Assembly: GCA_052389435.1 (NCBI GenBank) | Contig: JBQTIB010000014.1 | Location: 62,001 to 126,000, forward strand | Length of the DNA stretch: 64,000 nucleotides | Reading direction: 5' to 3' | Source: JBQTKD01 sp052389435 | GTDB lineage: Bacteria > Actinomycetota > Actinomycetes > Sporichthyales > Sporichthyaceae | In this document: one piece after another, positions 1 to 9,130 of the stretch | Layout: the number at the start of each line of letters is the position of its first letter | Numbering within the stretch: the first letter of the stretch is position 1 | The notes under the pieces: generated by a model | Seen by the model: the letters and a program-made list of their open reading frames with translations, nothing else | Database searches by the model: none | Told to the model about the DNA's origin: nothing | Program-made: the position numbers and the translations under genes

Positions 1-309
1 ATCGATCAGTACCAGGACCTGATCTTCGAGTTCACCGACGCCGCTTTCAGCGAACTCGACCTGACCATGATTACCCGTCAGATGCGCGCGGTGATCTCCT
101 CGCTCGTCAAGGTCGGGTTCGTCGTCCCGAAGGAACTCGTCCTGTTCTCCCGCAACCTCCTCTACTTAAACGGCTTCGCCGCCGCCCTGGCGCCCGAGGC
201 CAACATGCTCGCCGAACTCGAGGGTCTGCTCGCCCACATGACCGGCAAGTACCCGACCGAACTGGCCGGGATCCTCTTCGGCGCAATGGTCCAGCGACCC
301 AGCGCCTGA
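1..309 (+). CDS. AarF/ABC1 (UbiB-like) kinase family protein, C-terminal fragment
   Basis: The reading frame is open from base 1, so only the last 102 residues are present; the kinase core lies upstream of the window. The segment with VPKELVLFSRNLLYLNGFAAAL followed by APEANMLAE matches the C-terminal helical region of AarF/ABC1 proteins, where a 'pr-El-ll-knLlyl-G' helix precedes a 'laPd-dll-e' motif. These atypical protein-kinase-like ATPases are linked to ubiquinone/isoprenoid metabolism in Gram-negatives; their role in actinobacteria is unclear. The stop is 17 bases before the next start, so the two genes may be cotranscribed. The family call is an inference from a short fragment. Confidence 0.6.
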   Translation: MDQYQDLIFEFTDAAFSELDLTMITRQMRAVISSLVKVGFVVPKELVLFSRNLLYLNGFAAALAPEANMLAELEGLLAHMTGKYPTELAGILFGAMVQRPSA

Positions 310-326
310 TCAGCGAGGAGACGACG

Positions 327-1886
327 ATGGCGTCAAAGCTCCGCCGCACCGCAGCGCCCCTGGGCGCCGCCCTCCTCACCGCCGCCCTGGCCGCCCCGGC
401 GTCCGCAGCGCCGGCCTCCCCGCCGTCCCCACCGTCCTGGTCCCCACCGTCCTGGTCCCCACCGTCCGGGTCCCCACCGTCCGGGTCACCGCGGCTGTAC
501 AGCGCCGGTGACCAGATTTCGGGGCCCGAAGGGGCCGATAGGGGTAACCGCGGAAGGGAAGGCGCCTTCGTCGACGGCACCGGGGCCGCGTCGGCGGGTG
601 TTGCGCGCATCGCGCTGCGCTCCTCCGGGGCGAACATCGGCTTCGGCATCGCCCAGACTCGTGCCCGGTATGCAGGCAGCCAGGGCAACGCGGAATCGGC
701 GGGCGTCGACCTCGGCCTGTTCGACACCCTGGGCAAGGCCCCGCTCGCCTGCGGCACCGCTCCGGGTGCGTTCATTCCCGAGGACGCTCGCCCGCAGCGC
801 GTCGTCGTGTCCTCCGGAAACGGCGCGGACGCCAAGCAGACGGCGTCCTTCGGCGCCGGGACGCCGGTCGAGATCTTCCGCCAGTCCGGTAGCGCGGCAC
901 CGCGTGCCAGCGCCGACGCCGACGTCGGCGGGGTGCGCCTCGAGGTCCCCGGCCTGTTCACCGCCGTCGGGGGCACCGCCTCCTCCGGCGCCGCACTCGT
1001 GCCCGGGAAGCAGCGGACCGCCACCGCGAGCAGCACCCTCGGGCGGGTCGTCCTGGCCGGCGGGCTCGTCGAACTCGAAGGCCTGCAGTGGCGCGCGATC
1101 GAGCGCACCGGCGCCGAGAAGGTCTCGGAGGGCTCCTTCGCACTCGGCGCCGTCGTCGTCGGCGGGCAGCGCATCGAAACCCCCGACGACGCCTCGCTCG
1201 CGCAGGCGGTAGAAGCCGTGCGTGCGACGCTCGAACCCGTCGGTCTCGCGCTGCACTGGCCGCAGGTCGTCGCCACCGAGACCGGCAGATCCGTTACCCC
1301 GCTGCGGATCTCGGCGATGGCGACCCCGACGATGCGCACGCTGATCGCGCCGGCACTGGAAGGCGTGCAGCCGATTCGCAGCCAGTTGCTCGAACTCGTC
1401 TCGCCGCTGCAGGCGAGCCCGGACTGCGGCTTCGCCAAGGCCGTCGGGTTCGGCTACCTGATCGCCGACCTCGCCCTGATCGTGATGGGCGACGGCGGCG
1501 GAATCGACCTCGACCTCGGCGGCGCTCGCGTCGGTACCGACGCCACGGCATTCGCCAACCCGCTCGAGTCCGGCTTCGGCAGGATCCTGCCTCCCGGACT
1601 GCCCGCGGCGCCGGGACAGGCGCCGGCCGGCCCCGCCCTTCCGGGGACGGGCGCGGTCCCGCCGGCCGCTCCCGTTCCGGCGTCACCGGGCACCACCGAC
1701 GTTCTCGCCGCACCCGCCGCGGCGCCGGCGACCGTGCAACAGATCCCGGTCGCCGCGGTCTGTCGCTCGACGCACGACGCGGCCGACGGCTGCGAGAACA
1801 GCGGGGGAGTCCTCGCCGCCTGGCTTGCCCTCGCCTTCGTCCTCCTGCTCGCCGCAGCCGATTTCCTCCGCCGAAGAACGACCTGA
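327..1886 (+). CDS. secreted, C-terminally membrane-anchored protein of unknown function
   Basis: The 519-residue product starts with a typical signal peptide (MASKLRR, an Ala/Leu-rich core, then APASA). Next comes a low-complexity stretch of tandem SPPSW/SPPSG units (about residues 30-55). A long Ala/Gly/Val-rich extracellular region follows with no recognised catalytic motif, then a Pro/Ala-rich linker. A hydrophobic segment near the C-terminus (GVLAAWLALAFVLLLAAADF) is followed by RRR and looks like a membrane anchor. Two Cys pairs flank the linker. GAGGAG lies 6 bases before the ATG, which decides the start. It sits between the AarF-like fragment and the ABC solute-binding gene. The tandem repeats are nearly identical at DNA level (ACCGTCC[TG]GGTCCCC units), suggesting recent slippage. 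The function is unknown. Confidence 0.75.
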   Translation: MASKLRRTAAPLGAALLTAALAAPASAAPASPPSPPSWSPPSWSPPSGSPPSGSPRLYSAGDQISGPEGADRGNRGREGAFVDGTGAASAGVARIALRSSGANIGFGIAQTRARYAGSQGNAESAGVDLGLFDTLGKAPLACGTAPGAFIPEDARPQRVVVSSGNGADAKQTASFGAGTPVEIFRQSGSAAPRASADADVGGVRLEVPGLFTAVGGTASSGAALVPGKQRTATASSTLGRVVLAGGLVELEGLQWRAIERTGAEKVSEGSFALGAVVVGGQRIETPDDASLAQAVEAVRATLEPVGLALHWPQVVATETGRSVTPLRISAMATPTMRTLIAPALEGVQPIRSQLLELVSPLQASPDCGFAKAVGFGYLIADLALIVMGDGGGIDLDLGGARVGTDATAFANPLESGFGRILPPGLPAAPGQAPAGPALPGTGAVPPAAPVPASPGTTDVLAAPAAAPATVQQIPVAAVCRSTHDAADGCENSGGVLAAWLALAFVLLLAAADFLRRRTT

Positions 1887-1941
1887 CGCACCTTCAGACA
1901 CTTAGCCCCTACCGCTCCGATGTTGTCCGGAAGGTCGGCTC

Positions 1942-3678
1942 GTGAAGCGCACCGTTGGTTCCTCTCATCGTCGCCTGCTCGGCGGGTACGGGCCCCTGCT
2001 TGCCCTCGCCGTGGCATTTCTGCTCGTCGTCACCCTCGTGCCGACGATCGCCCGCGAACAGGTCCTGATCACCGCGCAGGCCGAGGAGGCCGAACCGGCC
2101 CAGCAGGCGGCGGCCACGCGCACCACGGCGAAGCAGCAGGCGCGCGAAGCCGTGGCCGCCAAGCCCGGAGTGCCGGGGCAGCCCGCCCGTCCCGGCACTG
2201 CGGCCAAGGCCGCGCCCGGCCGATCGGCGGGGGCCGGCGCCGTCGCGACCGGCAAGGCCGGTCCGTGTGCGGACCGTCGGGTGCAGGTCCTCGGCGACAC
2301 CTACTCCCCGCCCTGCATCGCCTGGCCGGCGGGCAGGGACAACGGCGGCGCCACCACCCGCGGCGTCACCAAGGACAAGATCAAGGTCTCCTTCCGCCTC
2401 CCGGTGGAGGACATCCGCGACTACCAGTCCGTCATCGCCCAGCTCACCGGCGGCAAGGGCGACGCGATCCCGACGCCCACCGAGGAGGACGTGCGCCGGA
2501 CGCTGAAGAACTTCGTCACCTACTTCGAACGCAACTTCCAGTTCTACGGCCGCAGGCTCGAACTCGTCGAGTGGAAGGGCAAGGGCTCGGTCATCAACGA
2601 GATCGTCGGCGCCGGCCAGGAGGCCGCCAACGCCGACGCCATCCGGGCCGCGCAGGAGCTCAAGGTCTTCGCGGACATGTCCGCGTTCACCCAGCCCTAC
2701 AACGACGCACTCGCCCGCCAGAAGGTCGTCGCCATCGGGGCCCCCTACATGTCCAAGCAGTGGTTCGCCGCCCGCGCCCCGTACTCGTGGAGCCCGTTCC
2801 CGGACTGCACCTCGCTGGCCTCGACGATCGCCGAGTACCTGAACAAGCGGGTCTTCGGCCGGCCGGTGCAGCAGGCCGGCGCCGACCTCGTCGGCAAGGA
2901 GCGCCGGGTCGCGCTCGTCGCGCCGGACAACCCCGAGTACCAGCAGTGCGTGAACACCGGGGAGAAGATCATCGAGGCCGCGGGCAACACCGCGAGCCGG
3001 TACAGCTACACCCTCGACCTCGCGTCGATGTCCGACCAGGCCAACAACCTCGCCGCGAAGCTCAAGCGGGACAGGATCACCACCGTCGTCCTCGCGACCG
3101 ACCCGCTGATCCCGCTGCTGCTCACCTCCCGGATGAGCCAGCAGAACTACTACCCGGAGTGGGTCGTCACCGGCACCGCGCTGACCGACTTCGACATCGT
3201 GGGCCAGTTCTACGACCAGTCGCAGTGGCGCAACGCCTTCGGGCTTTCGCTGCTCGGCGAGCAGCAGCCGCAGGCCGCCTCCTACGCCTACGCCGCCGCG
3301 AAGTCCGTCGACCCCAACCACGAACCGGTGTTCGGTTCCGAGCTCATCTACTACTTCCTCTACATGCTCGCCACCGGCATCCAGATGGCCGGCCCGGACC
3401 TGAACCCGGACACCTTCGCCACGGGTATGCGCGCCTACCCGGGCGGCACCGGACCCGCGGGCACCTGGGGCTACCCGGAGGGGGAGTACAGCCCGTACCG
3501 CGACGCCCGGGAGATCTACTGGAACCCGTCGGCGCGTTCGAAGTTCAACAACGCCGAAGGCGCCTACGTCTCCACCCACAGGCGCTACAAGCCCGGCAAG
3601 TGGCCCACCGGCCCAGCCGCCCCGCAACGCCTGGCGCGCCCCGAGCCCAAGGCCGTGATGCGGGAGAACGAGCGATGA
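1942..3678 (+). CDS. ABC transporter substrate-binding protein (LivJ-like, type 1 periplasmic fold)
   Basis: The 578-residue product has an N-terminal signal anchor (about residues 15-35), a Pro/Ala-rich spacer, and then a Peripla_BP_6/LivJ-type receptor. Supporting segments include the GVTKDKIKVSF entry strand, a mid-domain with VVAIGAPYMSKQWF, VALVAPDNPEYQQCV, and TTVVLATDPLIPLLLTSRM. GGAAGG is 7 bases before the GTG start. The gene directly precedes the fused permease/ATPase gene, so it probably delivers a branched-chain amino acid, amide or related ligand to that transporter; the ligand cannot be read from sequence. At about 580 residues it is longer than classic LivJ (about 370). The C-terminal Pro-rich tail may be a spacer. 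Palindromic repeats begin 18 bases after the stop. Confidence 0.85.
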   Translation: MKRTVGSSHRRLLGGYGPLLALAVAFLLVVTLVPTIAREQVLITAQAEEAEPAQQAAATRTTAKQQAREAVAAKPGVPGQPARPGTAAKAAPGRSAGAGAVATGKAGPCADRRVQVLGDTYSPPCIAWPAGRDNGGATTRGVTKDKIKVSFRLPVEDIRDYQSVIAQLTGGKGDAIPTPTEEDVRRTLKNFVTYFERNFQFYGRRLELVEWKGKGSVINEIVGAGQEAANADAIRAAQELKVFADMSAFTQPYNDALARQKVVAIGAPYMSKQWFAARAPYSWSPFPDCTSLASTIAEYLNKRVFGRPVQQAGADLVGKERRVALVAPDNPEYQQCVNTGEKIIEAAGNTASRYSYTLDLASMSDQANNLAAKLKRDRITTVVLATDPLIPLLLTSRMSQQNYYPEWVVTGTALTDFDIVGQFYDQSQWRNAFGLSLLGEQQPQAASYAYAAAKSVDPNHEPVFGSELIYYFLYMLATGIQMAGPDLNPDTFATGMRAYPGGTGPAGTWGYPEGEYSPYRDAREIYWNPSARSKFNNAEGAYVSTHRRYKPGKWPTGPAAPQRLARPEPKAVMRENER

Positions 3679-3696
3679 GCGTTGGGATCGCAGAAC

Positions 3697-3884
3697 GTCC
3701 GACGAAGTGTGGCCCATGGGCCCCGTCCGGTCGGACGCTACGGGGAGGGCGTGGCCAGGACGACGCGAACGTCCGACCAGGCGATACCCATGGGCCACGT
3801 TTGGTCGGACGCTGGGATGGGGGTTCGCGATGAGTGGCCGGGAGGTCCGACGAGTCGATGCCCATGGGCCACGAGTGGTCGGAC
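3697..3884. repeat. array of three 40-bp palindromes at exact 74-bp spacing
   Basis: Each unit reads GTCCGAC-N9-CCCATGGG-N9-GTCGGAC. The units lie at 3697-3736, 3771-3810 and 3845-3884, with centres at 3716.5, 3790.5 and 3864.5, so the period is exactly 74 bp, about seven helical turns. The outer 7-bp arms and the central 8-bp palindrome are identical in all three copies, while the N9 spacers differ. The first two copies lie between the solute-binding gene and the fused transporter gene. The third falls in the first codons of the latter if its ATG at 3830 is used. It could be a cooperative operator or a mobile palindromic repeat family. Confidence 0.9.
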
Positions 3885-6800
3885 GCAACGGGTTGTCCAC
3901 GGGGCCGGTGGCGCTCGGGGCGGTGGCCGTGGTGGGGCTGTTCGTGGCCTCGGTGGTGGCGCCGGATCGGGTGCCGCTCGGGGTGGTGTTGCTCGGCGCG
4001 CTGATCGGCACCGGGTCCGGGCTGCTCGCCGTCGGGCTCGTGCTGACCTATCGCTCGCACCGGATCGTGAACTTCGCGCTCGGCGGGATCGGCGGCCTCG
4101 GCGCCGGTCTGGCGGTCGGGCTGCACCTCGGCAAGGGCTGGCCGTGGCCGGTGGCGATCGTCGTCGGGGTGTCGTTCGGTCTGCTGGTCGGAGCGCTGAT
4201 CGAGCGAACCGTGCTGCGCCGCCTGGACCGCTCGCCGCGGCTCGTGGTCACCGTCGCGACCATCGGCCTCGCGCAACTGTGCGCGGCGGGTCAGGCCGTG
4301 CTGCCCAAGCTGCTCGACGGCCCCGCGGTGGTCGGATCGTTCCGCACCCCGCTGTCCGAGCTCACCCTCGACGTCGATCCGCTGCTCATCTCCGGCAACG
4401 ACCTCGCGCTCGTCGTCGTCGTGCCGTTCGTGCTCGGCGCGCTCACCTGGTTCCTGCTGCGCACCGACGCCGGCATCGCGATCCGCGGCATCGCCGAGAA
4501 CGGCGACCGCGCACGGCTTTTGGGCATTCCCGCCCACCGGCTCTCCCTGCTGGTGTGGACGATCGCCGGCGGCCTCGCGGCGTTGACGGTGACCCTGCGC
4601 TCCCCGTCGGAGGGGCTGAACCTCTCGGTGGCCTCCACCGGGCCGCAGGTCATGCTTCCGGCGCTGGCCGCCGCCGTCGTCGCCGGGCTGGCCTCGCTGC
4701 CGCGGGCCTTCGCCGCCGGCGTAGCGCTCGGGGTCCTCGACCAGCTGGTCCGGTGGAACACCGACAAGCAGGCGGTCACCTCGGTCGTGCTGCTGGTGGT
4801 CCTGCTCGTCGGGCTGCTGCTGCGTCGCCGGGACACCGGCCGCGCGGCGGCCGCCGCCTCCGAAGGCACGTGGGTGACCGCGGGCGCCGTCCGCGACCTG
4901 CCCGCGCGGGTCCGCGCGCTGCCCGAGGTGCGGGCGGCCCGGGTCGGGGTGCCGCTGCTCGCCGTCGCGGCCGCGCTGCTGTTGGCGGTGGTCGGCTCGC
5001 CGAGCCAGCTCAACCTCGCCGCCATCGCGACCACCTACGGCGTCGTCGCCGTCTCCCTGGTCGTGCTGACCGGGTGGGCCGGGACCGTGAGTCTGGGTCA
5101 GATCGCGATCCTCGGCACCGGCGGAGTCGTCGCGGGGGACCTGATGGTCCGATGGAACACCGACTTCTTCGTCGCCATGCTCGCCGCCGGAATCGCCGGC
5201 GCCGCCGTCGCGCTGCTGGTCGCGGTACCCGCGCTGCGGGTCGACGGGCAGCTGCTCGCGGTGACGACGCTGACCTTCGCCGTCGCCGTCGACACCTTCT
5301 TCCTCAACCCCACGAACTTCCCGTGGCTGGTGCCGGGCGCGTTCGACCGGCCCGTGCTGTTCCAGCGCTGGGACATGCGCAGCGACCGGATCCTCTACCT
5401 GGTGGGCCTGGCCCTGGTGGTCTTCGCGATCGTGGTGGCCCGCAACCTCGGGCGGGGTCGCACCAAGCGGGTCATGGTCGCCGCCCGGGACAACCCGAAG
5501 GCCGCGGCCGCCGCCGGCGTCGACGGCGTTGCGACCAAGCTCACCGCGTTCGTGGTCTGCGGCGTGCTCGCCGGCATGGCCGGGGCGATCCACGCAACGG
5601 CGCTCGGCGCCGTCGGGCTGCGGACCTACAACACCTCGCTGTCGCTGCTGGCCTTCACCACCGTCGTCATCGGCGGGGTGACCTCCATCGGCGGCGCGCT
5701 CGCCGCGACCGCTGCGATCCACCTGACGATCTACCTGGTGCCGCAGCTGCAGCTCGTCGCGACCGGCGCGGGCGTGCTGATCGTGCTGCTCCTGCTTCCC
5801 GGCGGCATGGCGCAGGCCGGCGGAGCCGTCCGCGACCGCTACGCCGCGACGATCGCGAAACGGCACGGCGTCGAGTGGGATCCCGACGAACGAGCCGGCG
5901 GATCGGGCTGGGAGACGGCGACCGATCCCGACCCGGCCGACTCCGACGCCGCCCTGTCCTGTCGCGGCCTCACCGCCTCCTACGGGCCCAACCAGGTCCT
6001 GTTCGGCGTCGACCTCGACGTGCGCGAGGGCGAGATCGTGGCGCTGCTCGGCACCAACGGCGCCGGCAAGTCCTCGCTGCTGCGCGCCGTCTGCGGCTTG
6101 CTGCCGACGACCGGCGGCACCTGCGACCTGATGGGCGATCGGATCACGCGGGAGCCGACCGAGCGCATCGCGCAGGCGGGTCTGGCGATGATGCCCGGCG
6201 GCCGCGGGATCTTCCCGACGCTCACCGTTGCCGAGAACCTGCGCCTGGCGTGCTGGCAGATCCGTCGCGACACCGCCGCCGTCGAAGAGGCGCACCGCGA
6301 GGCGTTCGAGCTCTTCCCGATCCTGGCGCGGCTGGCCGGCACCCGAGCCGGCGACCTGTCCGGCGGCGAGCAGCAGATGCTCTCCCTCGCCATGGCGATG
6401 GCCGTTCGCCCGCAGGTGCTCTGCATCGACGAACTGACCCTCGGTCTGGCGCCGGCCGTCGTCGCCGACCTCGTCGCCGTCGTTCGGCGGATCAACGCCA
6501 CCGGCGTCACCGTGGTGGTCGTCGAACAGTCGGTCAACGTCGCGCTGCTGCTCGCCGAGCGCGCGGTGTTCCTGGAGAAGGGCCGCGTGCGGTTCGTCGG
6601 TCGGACCGGAGAACTCCTCTACCGGCCCGACGTGCTCCGCGCGGTGTTCCTCGGCGACGCCGCCGCGGCGCCGCTGGAACGGACCGTGCCGGTCGACGGT
6701 CTCGCTCCGGCTCCCGGCCCGTCCCCTGCTCGGCCCGATGGCCCCGCCGAAGCGATGCCGGCGCTCGAGGCGCGCGGCCTGAGGAAGAGCTTCGGCGGCC

Positions 6801-7558
6801 GCACGGTCGTCGACGACGTCGACCTCACGATTGCGCCGGGGGAGATCGTCGGGCTCATCGGCCACAACGGCGCCGGGAAGACCACGATCCTGGACCTGCT
6901 CAGCGGTCTGCTTCCCGCCGACGCGGGGCTTGTGCGCCTGGGTACCGTCGAGGTGGGCGGCCTGGCCCCGCACGACCGTGCCCGGGTGGGGCTGGGCCGT
7001 TCCTTCCAGGACGCTCGCCTCTTCCCCGGCCTGACGGTGACTCAGACCCTGGCAGTCGCGCTGGACCGCCACCTCGCGTGCCGGGACCCGCTCGCGGACG
7101 CGCTGTGGCTGCCCGCCGCGTTCGACACCCAGGACGCCGTCGAGACCCGCGTGGAGATCCTGCTGGAGACCCTCGGCCTCGGCAGGTACCGCGACCACCG
7201 CACCGGAGAGCTGTCCACCGGCACCCGGCGCATCGTGGAACTCGGGTGCGTGCTCGCGCAGGCTCCGGCCGTGGTGCTGCTCGACGAGCCGTCCGCCGGC
7301 GTCGCCCAGCGCGAAGCCGAGGCGCTGCTGCCCGTACTGCGAGGAGTCCAGGCCGAACTCGGCGCGGCGATGGTCGTCGTCGAGCACGACATGGCGCTGC
7401 TGTCGGGCCTGTGCGACCGCCTGGTCGCGCTGGAGGCCGGTGCGGTCATCGCCTCGGGGACGCCGGCCGAGGTGCTCGCCCACCCGCGGGTGGTCAGTTC
7501 CTATCTCGGCGCGGACGCCGCGGTCATCGCGCGCAGCGGGGAGCGTGCCCCGGTCTAG
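3830..7558 (+). CDS. four-domain branched-chain amino acid-type ABC transporter (LivH-LivM-LivF-LivG fusion)
   Basis: One 1242-residue chain carries all cytoplasmic and membrane parts of a Liv-type importer. Residues about 20-330 form a LivH-like permease (GSGLLAVGLVLTYRSHRIVNFALGGIG). About 380-690 form a LivM-like permease (YGVVAVSLVVLTGWAGTVSLGQ and TVVIGGVTSIGG). The first ATPase (LivF-like) has Walker A GTNGAGKS near residue 741, signature LSGGEQQM and the motif ELTLGLAP. The second (LivG-like) has GHNGAGKT near 1011, an atypical signature LSTGTRR, and Walker B VVLLDEPSAGV. The ATG at 3830 has GGGGG 6-7 bases upstream; GTG/TTG codons after the third palindrome (3875, 3893, 3908) are alternatives. 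Liv systems usually use four separate subunits, so this fusion is unusual. The stop abuts the convergent sortase stop. Confidence 0.92.
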   Translation: MSGREVRRVDAHGPRVVGRNGLSTGPVALGAVAVVGLFVASVVAPDRVPLGVVLLGALIGTGSGLLAVGLVLTYRSHRIVNFALGGIGGLGAGLAVGLHLGKGWPWPVAIVVGVSFGLLVGALIERTVLRRLDRSPRLVVTVATIGLAQLCAAGQAVLPKLLDGPAVVGSFRTPLSELTLDVDPLLISGNDLALVVVVPFVLGALTWFLLRTDAGIAIRGIAENGDRARLLGIPAHRLSLLVWTIAGGLAALTVTLRSPSEGLNLSVASTGPQVMLPALAAAVVAGLASLPRAFAAGVALGVLDQLVRWNTDKQAVTSVVLLVVLLVGLLLRRRDTGRAAAAASEGTWVTAGAVRDLPARVRALPEVRAARVGVPLLAVAAALLLAVVGSPSQLNLAAIATTYGVVAVSLVVLTGWAGTVSLGQIAILGTGGVVAGDLMVRWNTDFFVAMLAAGIAGAAVALLVAVPALRVDGQLLAVTTLTFAVAVDTFFLNPTNFPWLVPGAFDRPVLFQRWDMRSDRILYLVGLALVVFAIVVARNLGRGRTKRVMVAARDNPKAAAAAGVDGVATKLTAFVVCGVLAGMAGAIHATALGAVGLRTYNTSLSLLAFTTVVIGGVTSIGGALAATAAIHLTIYLVPQLQLVATGAGVLIVLLLLPGGMAQAGGAVRDRYAATIAKRHGVEWDPDERAGGSGWETATDPDPADSDAALSCRGLTASYGPNQVLFGVDLDVREGEIVALLGTNGAGKSSLLRAVCGLLPTTGGTCDLMGDRITREPTERIAQAGLAMMPGGRGIFPTLTVAENLRLACWQIRRDTAAVEEAHREAFELFPILARLAGTRAGDLSGGEQQMLSLAMAMAVRPQVLCIDELTLGLAPAVVADLVAVVRRINATGVTVVVVEQSVNVALLLAERAVFLEKGRVRFVGRTGELLYRPDVLRAVFLGDAAAAPLERTVPVDGLAPAPGPSPARPDGPAEAMPALEARGLRKSFGGRTVVDDVDLTIAPGEIVGLIGHNGAGKTTILDLLSGLLPADAGLVRLGTVEVGGLAPHDRARVGLGRSFQDARLFPGLTVTQTLAVALDRHLACRDPLADALWLPAAFDTQDAVETRVEILLETLGLGRYRDHRTGELSTGTRRIVELGCVLAQAPAVVLLDEPSAGVAQREAEALLPVLRGVQAELGAAMVVVEHDMALLSGLCDRLVALEAGAVIASGTPAEVLAHPRVVSSYLGADAAVIARSGERAPV

Positions 7559-8254
7559 CTAGTACGGCGAGGCGAACCACATCGTGCGGTGGCTCCACTC
7601 GCCGGGGCCGAGGCGCTTGCCGGAGCACACGACGATCGCCATCTGCGGTCTGCCGTCGGTCGCGTAGTACCGGTCTCGTGCCCTCCGGTCGTTGGCCCGG
7701 ACTTCGACGCGGTCGGTCACCTCGTAGCAGATGCGCCCGTCCGGGCTGGTCAGGGCGAGGGTGTCGCCGTCGTGGAGTTTGTCGAGCAGGGCGTTGCCGA
7801 GCGCGGTGCCGTCGGGCCAGGTGTGGGCGTTGAGCAGGGCGTTGCCCCGGGTGGCCCCGGCACGGACGTTGTCGAGGTCGAAGGCCATCAGGCCCCGGCC
7901 GTAGCTCGTGGTCGGCGGCGTGCCCGGGACGCCGTTGCGGTCGCGGCGTTTGGGTACGACCGGCACGTAGGCCTGCAGGACGTCGATCTCGATCTTGTCC
8001 GGAACGAACGGCGAGACCGCGTCGCTGCAGTCGTACTCGGGCTGCGACCGTTGGCGCGGCTGCTTTTTCTCCGGCTCCTGGTTCGGCTTGCCCAGGATCG
8101 GCGGGATCGGGAGCGGCTTGTCGTCGGGCAGGGGGATCAGGTCGGCTCGGGCAGCGCCGCCGACCAGCGCCGAACTCGCGACGGCCAACGCGGCCAGGCC
8201 CACGGCCGGGACGCGGCACGCGCCCATGCGTCGTTCACGGCGATGACGTCCCAC
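7559..8254 (-). CDS. secreted sortase family protein (class E/F-like)
   Basis: The product of about 231 residues has an N-terminal signal peptide and a Pro/Lys-rich linker, then a sortase domain. The catalytic triad is visible: His in LNAHTWPDGT, Cys in AIVVCSGK, and Arg in SHRTMWFA. Sortases cleave sorting signals and transpeptidate proteins in the envelope; the class F-like 'NAHTW' pattern suits an actinobacterial housekeeping or orphan enzyme. The GTG at 8254 is preferred because a G-run lies about 6 bases upstream; ATG 8227 is the alternative. Its stop codon directly abuts the stop of the convergent ABC transporter gene, leaving no intergenic terminator. No LPXTG-type substrate gene is adjacent. 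Confidence 0.8.
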   Translation of the reverse strand: MGRHRRERRMGACRVPAVGLAALAVASSALVGGAARADLIPLPDDKPLPIPPILGKPNQEPEKKQPRQRSQPEYDCSDAVSPFVPDKIEIDVLQAYVPVVPKRRDRNGVPGTPPTTSYGRGLMAFDLDNVRAGATRGNALLNAHTWPDGTALGNALLDKLHDGDTLALTSPDGRICYEVTDRVEVRANDRRARDRYYATDGRPQMAIVVCSGKRLGPGEWSHRTMWFASPY

Positions 8255-8398
8255 GGCTGCCCCCCGGCACGGCGAAGATCGAGTTGCCCGGACGGTAGCC
8301 CGCGGGCGGGCAGGAGCGGGTATCGCCACGGTCTGGGAATCGAAATGTTGCCTAGCGGCGTCCGTGCGCAGCGGAGCCCGAAGTGGGAATCTGAGGGG

Positions 8399-9130
8399 GT
8401 GACCGATCCGATCGGCCTGATGTTCGCCGGCATGCCCAAGCTCGGCCCGGGCGCCGACGAGTACACCAGGCACGCCCTGAACCTGCTGCCGCGCCGCGAT
8501 TTCGAGGTGGTCGTCGACGCCGGCTGCGGTGCGGGGCGCACCACGCTCGTGCTGGCCGCGGAACTCCAGACCCCGATCCACGCGGTCGACGCCCACCAGC
8601 CCTTCCTCGACGACCTGATGTACCTGGCCGGTCAGGCGGGCGTGCGGCAGTGGATTCGGCCCCGGTGCATGGACATGGGCACGATCGCCGAAGTGATCCC
8701 GCGCATCGACCTGCTGTGGTCGGAGGGCGCGGCCTACAGCATCGGATTCGCGAACGCGCTGACCTCGTGGGCCGAGTCCGTCGTCCCCGGCGGGTTCGTG
8801 GCGGTCACCGAACTGTGCTGGCTGCGCGAGGACCCCGACCCGGCGGCCGTGCAGTTTTTCGCCGCCACCTACCCGGACATGGGCTCGGTTCCGGACGTCC
8901 TGCTGGGGGCGGAACGGGCCGGGTACCTGGTGCTCGACCACTTCACCCTTCCCCGGGAGGCCTGGGTCGACGGCTACTACGAGGTCCTGCGCCCGCGGGC
9001 CGAGATGTTCCTCGAGCACGACGACGCGGCGGTCCGGGAACTCGCCGCGCTGACCGTCGCCGAGATCGACCTGTTCGACCGCGCCGAGGGGAGCTACGGG
9101 TATGAATTCCTGGTGCTGCGGCGCCGGTAG
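8399..9130 (+). CDS. SAM-dependent methyltransferase (class I)
   Basis: The 243-residue product has a clear Rossmann motif I (VVVDAGCGAGRTT, about residues 40-52), an acidic residue after strand 2 (IHAVDAHQPF), a motif-II-like IDLLWSEGAAYS segment and a C-terminal strand (VPGGFVAVTEL). It fits the UbiE/small-molecule branch of class I methyltransferases; the substrate is unknown. The GTG start is embedded in a GAGGGGGTG run. The end overlaps the start of the following lipoprotein gene by 29 bases, so the two are probably translationally coupled. Confidence 0.85.
   Translation: MTDPIGLMFAGMPKLGPGADEYTRHALNLLPRRDFEVVVDAGCGAGRTTLVLAAELQTPIHAVDAHQPFLDDLMYLAGQAGVRQWIRPRCMDMGTIAEVIPRIDLLWSEGAAYSIGFANALTSWAESVVPGGFVAVTELCWLREDPDPAAVQFFAATYPDMGSVPDVLLGAERAGYLVLDHFTLPREAWVDGYYEVLRPRAEMFLEHDDAAVRELAALTVAEIDLFDRAEGSYGYEFLVLRRR

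Noticed and set aside
1909..4011. Long antisense open frame of 700 codons opposite the solute-binding gene
   Set aside because: It mirrors the GC3 bias of the real gene on the + strand; composition is Arg/Gly/Val-rich and no domain is recognisable.
3545..7483. 1312-codon antisense open frame opposite the fused transporter
   Set aside because: Shadow of the genuine ABC transporter; the + strand carries all conserved ABC and permease motifs.
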